64,000 nucleotides of DNA from UBA2033 sp035345875. GTDB taxonomy: Bacteria > Spirochaetota > Leptospiria > Leptospirales > Leptospiraceae. Within the stretch, counting starts at the first letter, position 1, and every line of letters begins with the position of its first letter. The translations under genes were made by a program, and so were the position numbers. The notes beneath the pieces were generated by a model. It made no database searches. It was not told where the DNA came from and saw only the letters and a program-made list of their open reading frames with translations. Of this stretch, positions 45,300 through 53,483 are shown piece after piece. The stretch spans positions 1 to 64,000 of the forward strand of contig DAORDH010000001.1 of the NCBI GenBank assembly GCA_035345875.1. The letters are read 5' to 3'.

Positions 45300-46319
45300 T
45301 TAATCATAAAGCAAAGCTTTTAAAAGTTTTAAGACTTTTTTTAGAACAGTTATAAATAGAAGAAATCCTTCTTTTATAAAAGCTCCAAGTTTTTCAAAGA
45401 CAGAAAACCAACCAAATTTCTTTTGAATATCAAGTATGATTCCAACCACAAGCATTGCCATCGTTCCCCCGGTTAGAATTTGAAACATCTTTTCTTCCCA
45501 ATATAATATAGGTTCTTTTTCCACTCTTAATTTTAAATGATTTGCTCCACTCATAGCAAAGTTCAGTTTTACTCCTTCATGACAACCTGATTGACCACAA
45601 GTATCGCTAACTTTATTCGGATGGATACTAGCTTCTTGGTTGTCTTTCGGAAGTATTTTATGGACTGCATGACAGTCTTGACAAGTGGCAGAACTGATTC
45701 CTCCAAATTTTACAGCTTTGTAATGAAAACTTTGTCTGTAGGATTCTACTGCGTCTGCTTCTACTTTATTTCGAATCATCATTTCTTTGTTGTCATGGCA
45801 AACAATACACTGTGAAATTTTTTCTCCTTGCGTGATTGTCTTTGTAACCTTTTTAATATTATGAACATTTGTATATCCATGACAATTGATACAGGTAGGA
45901 CTATCAGGATTGGATTTTATTTTCCCTTTTGTATGAATCGAGTCATTGAATTCATTTTCTTGTTTAGAATGAGTATAAGTCTTACCTTCTTTGTCAATCG
46001 AATGACAATCTGAGTTGCAACCAACTTTAGGTAAATCAGTGTTATGCGGATAAGACTTTGTTTCTTTATGACAATCAATACAATTTAGTTTTCCATGTGC
46101 AGAGTTTTTAAATTCTTCTGTGTTTACTGTTAAATTTTTCAAAGATTTTAAATCTTCGTTCAAATAGGAAAAGTTATTCATTGCATGGCATTTATTACAG
46201 TTTTGCTGTAAATCATCTGAATGAATTCCCAAGGTAAAAAAAAGAAAAATAAAAATGAAACTTACATAAATAAACTTCTTTTTTTCCAATGGAATTTGCT
46301 TGGTAAGGAAAGATTTCAT
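45300..46319 (-). CDS. Heptaheme membrane-tethered cytochrome c
   Basis: 339 residues with an N-terminal signal peptide (FIYVSFIFIFLFFTLGIHS) and a C-terminal helix near 285-305 (GTMAMLVVGIILDI). Five standard CxxCH motifs (CNKCH, CIDCH, CINCH, CIVCH, CQDCH) and two unusual ones, CNSDCH (CX3CH) and CGQSGCH (CX4CH), give up to seven hemes. The domain resembles NrfH/cytochrome c3-like electron carriers. It is the first gene of the three-gene operon. It probably moves electrons between the cytochrome b and the octaheme protein. A palindrome overlaps its ribosome site. Confidence 0.78.
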   Translation of the reverse strand: MKSFLTKQIPLEKKKFIYVSFIFIFLFFTLGIHSDDLQQNCNKCHAMNNFSYLNEDLKSLKNLTVNTEEFKNSAHGKLNCIDCHKETKSYPHNTDLPKVGCNSDCHSIDKEGKTYTHSKQENEFNDSIHTKGKIKSNPDSPTCINCHGYTNVHNIKKVTKTITQGEKISQCIVCHDNKEMMIRNKVEADAVESYRQSFHYKAVKFGGISSATCQDCHAVHKILPKDNQEASIHPNKVSDTCGQSGCHEGVKLNFAMSGANHLKLRVEKEPILYWEEKMFQILTGGTMAMLVVGIILDIQKKFGWFSVFEKLGAFIKEGFLLFITVLKKVLKLLKALLYD

Positions 46320-46323
46320 ATAC

Positions 46324-46341
46324 TATACCCTATATGGTATA
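46324..46341. promoter_or_regulatory. Palindrome at the start of the cytochrome operon
   Basis: TATACC (46324-46329) and GGTATA (46336-46341) are inverted with a 6-base spacer, 5 bases from the start codon. On the coding strand the AGGG of a possible ribosome site lies within it. It may be an operator or a translational control site. Confidence 0.45.
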
Positions 46342-46820
46342 TTTTATTTAAATTGTAATTAAAAAAGCAAGTCATTTAAAAAAAATGTTAAATCTATGAT
46401 CTATAGAAATAATTCTAAGTTTACGCTAATAAAATCATCCCATATGAGACAAACAATCATTTAAATAGAGATAACAAGGATTTGTCTATAGAAGGATCAA
46501 AATTCAGAAATGATAATTTAAAAACACCTTTAATTTAATTCGATAAGATTTTCTTGTGATGAACAATGAATACTTTTGATTTCTCTTCTATTTCTTTGCT
46601 TTGTAAAACGGGAAAAGCCCTTTTACTTCTTAGGTGGAAAGATTTTTTAGGATTTCAGACTTTTCTTCTCTTCTCAATTTCCTGCAAAATAGAGAAAAAC
46701 TGTTAAAAAAGGGGATCTAGGGTTGTTTTCAGATTCCAATTCATTCTTTCTAAGCTAATAATTCTAAAAAGACTCTGGGTAGGACTTATAAACGGATCAG
46801 TGATTCTTTCGAAAATTTAT
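46342..46820. other. Intergenic stretch between the divergent cytochrome and AGPS operons
   Basis: About 480 AT-rich bases. A bulged hairpin GTAAAACGGG / CCCTTTTAC lies at 46603-46626; it has no following T-run. I see no gene, tRNA or riboswitch. Confidence 0.4.
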
Positions 46821-46823
46821 AAA

Positions 46824-46852
46824 TTGACAAAAATGACATACGTTCATAAAAT
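46824..46852 (+). promoter_or_regulatory. Strong sigma-70-type promoter of the AGPS/TetR/GlpD operon
   Basis: TTGACA (46824-46829) and TAAAAT (46847-46852) are 17 bases apart, near consensus. The gene start is 26 bases downstream. ATGA...TCAT symmetry within the spacer might be an operator for the tetR in this operon; that is weak. Confidence 0.7.
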
Positions 46853-46877
46853 GGATATAGTTCAATTAGGAGTCAGT

Positions 46878-48500
46878 ATGTCAGAAAAAACATATAGAAA
46901 AGTATATAAATGGGGAGATTCAGCAAAAGAAGAGACTTTAAACCATCACACAGCTGAATTTTTGGAGAAGAACTTCTTCATACAGGTCAAAAAGGAGCCT
47001 TATTTGCCTGGAAACACAGAAGTGTCCATAAAAAAGAAATCCTCTCTTTCTAAAGCTGTGAAAGACAAATTGATTTCAATTGTGGGAAGTGAAAACTTCT
47101 ATGACTCCGACTTTGAACGAGCAAGACATAGCATTGGAAGATTTTATACGGAAATCCTAAAAGCGCGACTTGGTCAGATTGAAAATGCACCAGATGCAGT
47201 TGTTGTTCCGAGAAATCAGGAAGAAGTAGCAAAGATTGTAGAAGTTTGCAATACAAATAAAATTCCTATCATTCCCTTTGGTGGAAATTCATCAGTTACC
47301 AAAGCTTTACAAGCTCCGAAAGGGGGAATTTCGCTCGATCTGAAAAATTTAAATAAAATTTTAGACTTCAATGAAACCAATTGCACTGTCACAGCAGAAT
47401 CAGGAGTCTTTGGTCCTGTTTTAGAAAAGTTTTTAAACGATAGAGGATATACCTGTGGGCATTTTCCTCAGTCTTTCGAATTTTCTACTGTTGGAGGCTG
47501 GGTTGCTGCAAAAGGAGCAGGGCAAGCTTCTACTGGTTATGGAAAAATGGAAGATATTCTTTTGGGGCTAACAGCCATTACCCCAAATGGAAAGTTGGAG
47601 TCTAAAATTTATCCAGCAGCCTCAATTGGTCCGGATCTTTTTAAATTCTTTTTGGGATCAGAAGGAATCTTTGGAGTGATTACAACTGTTACATTGAAAA
47701 TTAGAAAGTATGATCCTAAAAATTCTTCTATGACTTCATTTATCTTTCCTGATTTTGAATCGGGTGTAAATGCAATGCGTGAAATCATGCAAGGTGGATT
47801 TGGAAAGCCTCATTTCTTCCGTTTGCAAGACCCAGAAGAAACAGACATTGCTTTTAGAATGTCTGGAAAAGAAGGAAGTATTTCCGATAAATTTCTACGG
47901 CTAATGAAGTTTACCCCCATGAAGAGATCTTTGATGTATGTGATTGTAGACGGTGATCCTGATTACACAAAATTTTTAATTCGCAAAGTGCGTAAAATCG
48001 CTAAAAAAAATGGAGCCTTCGAAGTTGGAAAATCTCCTGTTCACAAATGGCTAGAACAAAGATATTCCAGCGCGTATTTAAGAGATACATTAATGGATCA
48101 AGCTGTCATGATTGATACACTTGAGACTGCAGTTACTTGGGACAAATTATTGATTCTTTGGAAAGCAGCTCGGGACTATATTAAAAGCCGCCCACAAACT
48201 TTGTCTCTTGTTCATATCTCTCACGCTTATGAAAATGGAGCCAATTTGTATTTTATATTCATGAGTCCAATGCAAAAAGAAAAAGAGCTAGAAGAGTTTA
48301 ATAAATTCCATTCAGGGTTAATCGATATTATCCACAAAAATCATGGATCTCTTTCCCATCACCATGGAATCGGAAGATTGACTTCTCATCTTATGAAAGA
48401 AGAAGTTGGCGGTTTTGGATTAGAAGTTTTACAGGGATTAAAAAAATGCTTTGATGCAAAGGGGATTATGAATCCGGGAGGAACCCTTGGTCTTAAATGA
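46878..48500 (+). CDS. Alkyl-dihydroxyacetonephosphate-synthase-like FAD enzyme
   Basis: 540 residues from the ATG at 46878, which follows TTAGGAG. The FAD-binding-4 domain shows VVPRNQEEVAKIVEVCN, IPFGGNSSV and TVGGWVAAKGAGQ; the C-terminal oxidase domain has GSLSHHHGIGR, the multiple-His motif of alkyl-DHAP synthase, and GIMNPGGTLGL. AGPS replaces the acyl group of acyl-DHAP with a fatty alcohol to make the ether bond of ether lipids. It could be a D-lactate-like dehydrogenase instead, though the HHH motif favours AGPS. First gene of a unit with TetR and GlpD. Confidence 0.75.
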   Translation: MSEKTYRKVYKWGDSAKEETLNHHTAEFLEKNFFIQVKKEPYLPGNTEVSIKKKSSLSKAVKDKLISIVGSENFYDSDFERARHSIGRFYTEILKARLGQIENAPDAVVVPRNQEEVAKIVEVCNTNKIPIIPFGGNSSVTKALQAPKGGISLDLKNLNKILDFNETNCTVTAESGVFGPVLEKFLNDRGYTCGHFPQSFEFSTVGGWVAAKGAGQASTGYGKMEDILLGLTAITPNGKLESKIYPAASIGPDLFKFFLGSEGIFGVITTVTLKIRKYDPKNSSMTSFIFPDFESGVNAMREIMQGGFGKPHFFRLQDPEETDIAFRMSGKEGSISDKFLRLMKFTPMKRSLMYVIVDGDPDYTKFLIRKVRKIAKKNGAFEVGKSPVHKWLEQRYSSAYLRDTLMDQAVMIDTLETAVTWDKLLILWKAARDYIKSRPQTLSLVHISHAYENGANLYFIFMSPMQKEKELEEFNKFHSGLIDIIHKNHGSLSHHHGIGRLTSHLMKEEVGGFGLEVLQGLKKCFDAKGIMNPGGTLGLK

Positions 48501-49137
48501 TTTAAATAAACCCCAAAGTCGAAAAGAGAGAGAGTTTATAAAAAGAGGTGAGGAGATTTTAGAAGTCGCAAAAACTCTTTTTAAAAAACAAAATCCAGCT
48601 CTGGTGAGTATGGATATGATAGCACAAGCAGTTGGAATTGGAAGAGGGACACTCTATCTTCATTATAAAGGCAAAGATGAACTCATGATTCGAATCGTCC
48701 TAAATCGGCATAAGGAATTGCTTTCAGATTTAGAAAAGATGGATCTATCGCTTCCTGGTGAGGAGCTTGCTAGGAAAGCAATTCGAGTTTATCTTGAGCA
48801 TAACTTGAAACAACCAGAAGAATATCTCATGCAAAAGAAATGTGAAGAAAATATTATCAAAGAAAATGCAGGAGAAGAAATTCTAAAAGAAGTAGAGGAA
48901 GAAAGGCTGAAGAGAATTGCAATCATTGAGAAAGTTTTTATTAAACTCAAATCAGAGGGAATCATACGAGATATCCCTCCTTATCTTTTAGCAGGAGCGA
49001 TATGGGGAATGCTAAAAGGGACTCTTGATATTATTGTTGGAGGTCACTTCAAACAAGAAATCGAAGACGAAGAAATGTTTTTTCAGTTAGTAGAAAATTT
49101 ACTATTCTATGGTCTTTTTAAGACCAAGGAGAAATAG
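48487..49137 (+). CDS. TetR-family transcriptional regulator
   Basis: 216 residues from a TTG at 48487, preceded by GGGAGGA, overlapping the AGPS-like stop by 14 bases. Residues about 22-68 hold the helix-turn-helix: AKTLFKKQNPALVSMDMIAQAVGIGRGTLYLHYKGKDEL, with the LYLHYKGK TetR signature. The C-terminal domain (IIKENAGEEILKEVEEE, GAIWGMLKGTLDI) should bind a small ligand, possibly an acyl-CoA or lipid. It likely represses its own operon. Confidence 0.9.
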   Translation: MVLNDLNKPQSRKEREFIKRGEEILEVAKTLFKKQNPALVSMDMIAQAVGIGRGTLYLHYKGKDELMIRIVLNRHKELLSDLEKMDLSLPGEELARKAIRVYLEHNLKQPEEYLMQKKCEENIIKENAGEEILKEVEEERLKRIAIIEKVFIKLKSEGIIRDIPPYLLAGAIWGMLKGTLDIIVGGHFKQEIEDEEMFFQLVENLLFYGLFKTKEK

Positions 49138-49139
49138 AA

Positions 49140-50783
49140 ATGAATACAAATCATTTGAGAAAAAACCGACTCCAATTAAAAGATCTAAGCACTGAAATGT
49201 TTGATGTTGTAGTGATTGGTGGCGGTATTACTGGAGCCTGTATCTTTTGGGACGCAACACTTAGAGGGATGAAATGTCTTTTGGTCGAAAAAAATGATTA
49301 TGCTTCCGGAACTAGTCAAGCGACTTCTAAGTTGATTCATGGTGGACTTAGATATTTAAAAAATTTAGAAATCGGTCTTGTAAGAGAGTCGCTTCGAGAA
49401 AGAAGAAACTTAGCTCGTATTTCGCCTCACGCACTCTATACAATGGCTTTTCAAATTCCAGTTTACAATACAAAAGATGTTCTAATGACAAAGTTTGGAA
49501 TGATGCTTTACAATCAATTGTCCTATGATCGAAATAAATTGATTCATACAGACAATTTAATTCCTGAATATAGATTTCACAATAGAGAAGAAACAATTTA
49601 TGAAGTTCCAGAAATTCCACGCGACCATCTGAAAGGTTCTTACCTCTACTATGACTATGCGAACTTAAATCCAGAACGTTATACAACAGAGTTTATTTTT
49701 TCCGCAAGAAGCCAAGGTGGAATTTGCAGAAATTACACCGAGGTAATGCATTTAGAAAAAAATGGAAATGGAATTTATAAAATACAATTAAAAGATAATA
49801 TTACCGGAGAAGTGGGTTTGATCGAAACGAAGACGGTAGTGAATTCGACAGGTCCTTGGGCTGACAAATTAGAATCGATGATGTTTTCAGGAAAAGAGAC
49901 AAAGCTTGTTCGCTCTAAGGGGATACATGTTGTTACCCGAAAGATTTGTAAGGACACTACAGTTGTTTTAAAGAAAAGAAATGGAACTCATCTTTTTGTA
50001 ATTCCTTGGAGAAATAAAACAATCATAGGAACTACAGATACAGTTTATTCTGATTCGCCAGATGTATTTAAAGTTACACAAAAGGATATTTTGGAACTAC
50101 TCGAGGAGGTAAATTACGCATATGGATCGATTCAATTAAAATTAGAAGATGTAGATTTTTACTATGGTGGACTTAGACCACTCGTAGAACAGGAAGGAAA
50201 GAATACATACAATGCCTCTCGTAAACTAGAAATCATGGATCATAAAGAAGAAGGTTTTGCTGGATTTTATTCTGCACTCGGCGGAAAATATACAACAAGT
50301 AGACTTCTTGCAGAGAAGTTAGTGGATAAAATTGCAGAATATCTCCCAAAGAATTTTTCCGAATGTAAAACAGAGACTACTCCCATTCTGGGAGGGAATT
50401 TTTCTGACTTCAAAACACTCGAACAAGAATTACAAAAAGAATTTCCAAAAGAGTCGGGTGAAAAAATAGAAATTTTAGTTCATAGATATGGAAGCGAGGC
50501 AAGAACTATTTTAAAAACAGAAATTGAAGAAAAAGAAATCTTTCATTTGCAAAATGGAGAGCATATTTATTCCGAAGAGATTGCGCATATTGCATTGAAA
50601 GAAGATATAGTTTATGCTAGTGATTTCTATTTCAGAAGATCGGGTGTCGGTGTTCCGGGTAAACCAGATCCGATGAATAATGATAAAATATTAAATACAT
50701 TAGGAAAGTATTTAAATTGGGATAAATCTAAATTAGCCGCTGAGAAGAATTGTATAGAGAATCGTTATAAAATAATAGCTTAA
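49140..50783 (+). CDS. glpD: FAD-dependent glycerol-3-phosphate dehydrogenase GlpD
   Basis: 547 residues. It oxidises sn-glycerol 3-phosphate to dihydroxyacetone phosphate at the membrane, passing electrons to quinone. FDVVVIGGGITGACIFWDATLRG at residue about 20 is the FAD site, ASGTSQATSKLIHGGLRYL the second family motif, with FVIPWRNKTIIGTTD and YGGLRPLVEQ. The C-terminal domain is present. It follows tetR by 2 bases. In this operon DHAP would supply the ether-lipid precursor. Confidence 0.94.
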   Translation: MNTNHLRKNRLQLKDLSTEMFDVVVIGGGITGACIFWDATLRGMKCLLVEKNDYASGTSQATSKLIHGGLRYLKNLEIGLVRESLRERRNLARISPHALYTMAFQIPVYNTKDVLMTKFGMMLYNQLSYDRNKLIHTDNLIPEYRFHNREETIYEVPEIPRDHLKGSYLYYDYANLNPERYTTEFIFSARSQGGICRNYTEVMHLEKNGNGIYKIQLKDNITGEVGLIETKTVVNSTGPWADKLESMMFSGKETKLVRSKGIHVVTRKICKDTTVVLKKRNGTHLFVIPWRNKTIIGTTDTVYSDSPDVFKVTQKDILELLEEVNYAYGSIQLKLEDVDFYYGGLRPLVEQEGKNTYNASRKLEIMDHKEEGFAGFYSALGGKYTTSRLLAEKLVDKIAEYLPKNFSECKTETTPILGGNFSDFKTLEQELQKEFPKESGEKIEILVHRYGSEARTILKTEIEEKEIFHLQNGEHIYSEEIAHIALKEDIVYASDFYFRRSGVGVPGKPDPMNNDKILNTLGKYLNWDKSKLAAEKNCIENRYKIIA

Positions 50784-51026
50784 TTTAATTAGTATAAGAT
50801 TTGAAAATTCTAGATAGGAGTCTAAAAAATGATCTAGAATTTATCCTTTAATATGAAAAATTCTTTTTAATTTTATACAATTAACATCACAAACCTATAT
50901 CAACTATCGGAAACGGTAGACTATGCCAAATAACTTAGAATGTGTGCTGTATGATTAAGATTAATCCTTAAAATCGATTGACAATCTTTATACCTGCTGT
51001 TTTTATCTCCTCGTCTAGTGAAAATT

Positions 51027-52157
51027 ATGAAAAAGAAAATACTTATAGTCGATGATTCCGAAACTAGTTCCATGTTTTTGAAAATGGCTCTACAAAACTA
51101 TGATGTAAATTCAGTTACTAGTGGAAGAGAAATGTGGAAACTACTAGAAAGTGAAATTCCAGATTTAATTTTAATGGATATCGTTATGCCTGAGGAGGAT
51201 GGATACTCTCTTTCTCAAAAGCTTCTTTTGAATGATCAATATAAAGACATTCCAATCATTTTCCAAACAACTAAAAATTCAAGTGATGATCTTGAAAAAG
51301 CATTTGATACAGGTGCTGTTGACTATATAAGTAAACCGATAGACGAGAAAGAATTAAGAGCTAGAATTAAATCAGCTCTTAAAATTAAAGAATTAGAAAA
51401 AGAATTAAATTCAGCTCTTACTGTTATTAAACAGGATTTAGCAGTTGCCGCAAAAATTCAAAATAAAATTATTCCAGATGACGTTCAAGTGCGAAATGGT
51501 TTAGTTTTTTATACTAAATATCTTCCAATGGTAGAAGTCGGTGGAGATTTTTATTATATAACTGAAATTGGATCGGGTATTACTCGAATCTTTCTAGCGG
51601 ATGCTACTGGACACGGTGTTCAGAGTGCGTTAATCACTATGTTGATAAAAAGTGAATATGAAAATCTAGCAAAAAGATCTGAATCACCATCAGAACTTTT
51701 GTATCATTTGAATGAAACATTCATTAATAAATACCAAGTGCTAAAGACTTTTTTCAGTGCTTTTGTTGTAGATGTGAATATAAATTTAAATACTCTAACC
51801 TACGCCTCTGGTGGACATCCAGAGCAGGTTTTGGTTTCCGGTAAAACAAATACCATTGAACTTCTTAAAAAGACAGGAAGACTTGTAGGAGTTGTTCCTG
51901 AAACCAAATACAAAGAAATTACAATGGAGTTCGTAAAAGGGGATAGACTCTATATTTTCACAGATGGACTCTATGAGGAGTTCAATGAGAAAGAGGAAAT
52001 TTATGGAGAAGAAGAGTTATTTGATATTCTCCAAAATAACAATCGAAATCCTATTAAGCAGATCATAGAGTTTATTCTCTCCGACCTAAAAGACTTTATG
52101 GGAACAAGACAACAGGATGATGATATTACTGTAATTGGTCTTGAGATAGCACCTTGA
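51027..52157 (+). CDS. Response regulator with SpoIIE-type phosphatase
   Basis: 376 residues from the ATG at 51027; the longer frame from a GTG at 51018 is less likely. A receiver domain (IVDDSETSSMF, LILMDIVMPEEDG with the phospho-Asp, SKPIDEKE) is joined through a short coiled coil (KIKELEKELNS) to a PP2C SpoIIE domain with AAKIQNKIIP, EVGGDFYYI, LADATGHGVQSALI, FTDGLYEEF and QDDDITVI. Phosphorylation of the receiver would switch the phosphatase, as in RsbU/RsbP-like pathways. The 3' end overlaps the antiparallel pentaheme gene by 32 bases. Confidence 0.9.
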   Translation: MKKKILIVDDSETSSMFLKMALQNYDVNSVTSGREMWKLLESEIPDLILMDIVMPEEDGYSLSQKLLLNDQYKDIPIIFQTTKNSSDDLEKAFDTGAVDYISKPIDEKELRARIKSALKIKELEKELNSALTVIKQDLAVAAKIQNKIIPDDVQVRNGLVFYTKYLPMVEVGGDFYYITEIGSGITRIFLADATGHGVQSALITMLIKSEYENLAKRSESPSELLYHLNETFINKYQVLKTFFSAFVVDVNINLNTLTYASGGHPEQVLVSGKTNTIELLKKTGRLVGVVPETKYKEITMEFVKGDRLYIFTDGLYEEFNEKEEIYGEEELFDILQNNNRNPIKQIIEFILSDLKDFMGTRQQDDDITVIGLEIAP

Positions 52158-53241
52158 TTGTTTCTTTTTTAAATGGAAGAGCATTTTCTGTTTCATTGGA
52201 ATCCTGAAACAATTCATTCGATTCATTTACATACTGCATAGACAATTCATAAAATCGGATCCGGTCTGTTTCGTTTTTTTCCATCTTGATATTTTTTATA
52301 AAATAGGCATTTTCTTTTAAGACCGGTGGAGTAATGATAGAGCGAGATTTTAGTTTCTTTGCGGAATCCGTCTGACTGTTTTTATTTGCTTCCATCTCTT
52401 CATATTCATATCTAAGTAGAATTTTTCTAATTTCTAAATTATCTTTGTCGTAGAGTTTTATTACTAACGTTCGAAACAAATCTCCAGTTGGAAAAGCATG
52501 ACCCAATCTTTTCGCTTCTAGTATAATTTTGATTTCTGTTTCCTCTATTTTATATAACTGAAGGGAAAAGGTTCTTTCTAGATAGTCTTTGCTATGTCCT
52601 CCAGGGAAAGTATGGGTTCTGTAATCACTAATTGTTTGCATATGACAATCCTGACAGTTTTCTTTTCCATAGAAATAGCTCATTTGCCATTCGTTGAAGG
52701 TATTTTGCATTGGTTGTCTTGAAAATTTGAATTCTCTATGTGGAACTTTTCCTGTTCCAGTTGGGAAATTGAATTGATGACAATTTTCACAAAACTCTGA
52801 TTTCTTCATTGATTTTACTTCTAAATAAGAATGTTCCTTTGGGTTTTGTGGAACGTGTGCGGTTAAAATCTTATCTCCTCTTTTATGGCAAACGATACAC
52901 GATACACCTTCCTCTATAAAAACCCTGTCTCCCAAGTTTTCCAGATTTCCACCAGATTTAAGAAGAGGAGCATGGCAGTTAACGCACCATACAAGAGGTT
53001 CTCTTCTATGGCTTTCTCTATATAAATCATTTGTAAAAGCAACTTTGTGCCTGCTTGTTTCCCATTCTCTATAAATCTCTTTATGACATTTTTGACATTG
53101 CTTTGAGCTTTCTATATCAGATTCTACTTCTATTGCAGTAAGACCTTTATTAAAACCATGAATATTTTTTTGCTTACATTGTGTTAGAAAGAGAGCGGCT
53201 AATAGGGTGAATCCTATGTAAGATACTAGATGAATGCGCAT
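52126..53241 (-). CDS. Pentaheme cytochrome c lipoprotein (c554-like)
   Basis: 371 residues. The signal peptide ends in LFLTQC, a lipobox, so the protein should be anchored in the membrane by lipid. Five CxxCH motifs follow: CQKCH (with KEIYREWETSRH), CVNCH, CIVCH, CENCH and CQDCH. The first region matches the cytochrome c554/c-prime type multiheme domain. The C-terminal third (HAFPTGDLFRTLV and later) lacks hemes and is beta-rich. It may be an electron carrier or reductase at the cell surface; partner unknown. Confidence 0.8.
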   Translation of the reverse strand: MRIHLVSYIGFTLLAALFLTQCKQKNIHGFNKGLTAIEVESDIESSKQCQKCHKEIYREWETSRHKVAFTNDLYRESHRREPLVWCVNCHAPLLKSGGNLENLGDRVFIEEGVSCIVCHKRGDKILTAHVPQNPKEHSYLEVKSMKKSEFCENCHQFNFPTGTGKVPHREFKFSRQPMQNTFNEWQMSYFYGKENCQDCHMQTISDYRTHTFPGGHSKDYLERTFSLQLYKIEETEIKIILEAKRLGHAFPTGDLFRTLVIKLYDKDNLEIRKILLRYEYEEMEANKNSQTDSAKKLKSRSIITPPVLKENAYFIKNIKMEKNETDRIRFYELSMQYVNESNELFQDSNETENALPFKKETIKVLSQDQLQ

Positions 53242-53483
53242 AAGAAATCAGTTTAGTTGCTATATTCGAAACGTAAATTCATTTTTTAATTGATTCATTA
53301 GTAATCTATTAGAGATTCCTTTAGATATTTTCATTCAATAGAATTGGAATTGCAATGAATTTTTCAGTTTATAAAAAAGATTTTGCTTTACAGAAATAAA
53401 AAATGATTCAAAGTAACATGCCGATTTTTTAGTTATTCGTGTCAAATTGATTTATATTATTTTGCGTATAACAAGGGGTAACC

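Noticed and set aside
46603..46626. Hairpin GTAAAACGGG/CCCTTTTAC as a terminator
   Set aside because: No T-run follows on either strand and a base is bulged; it stands far from any gene end.
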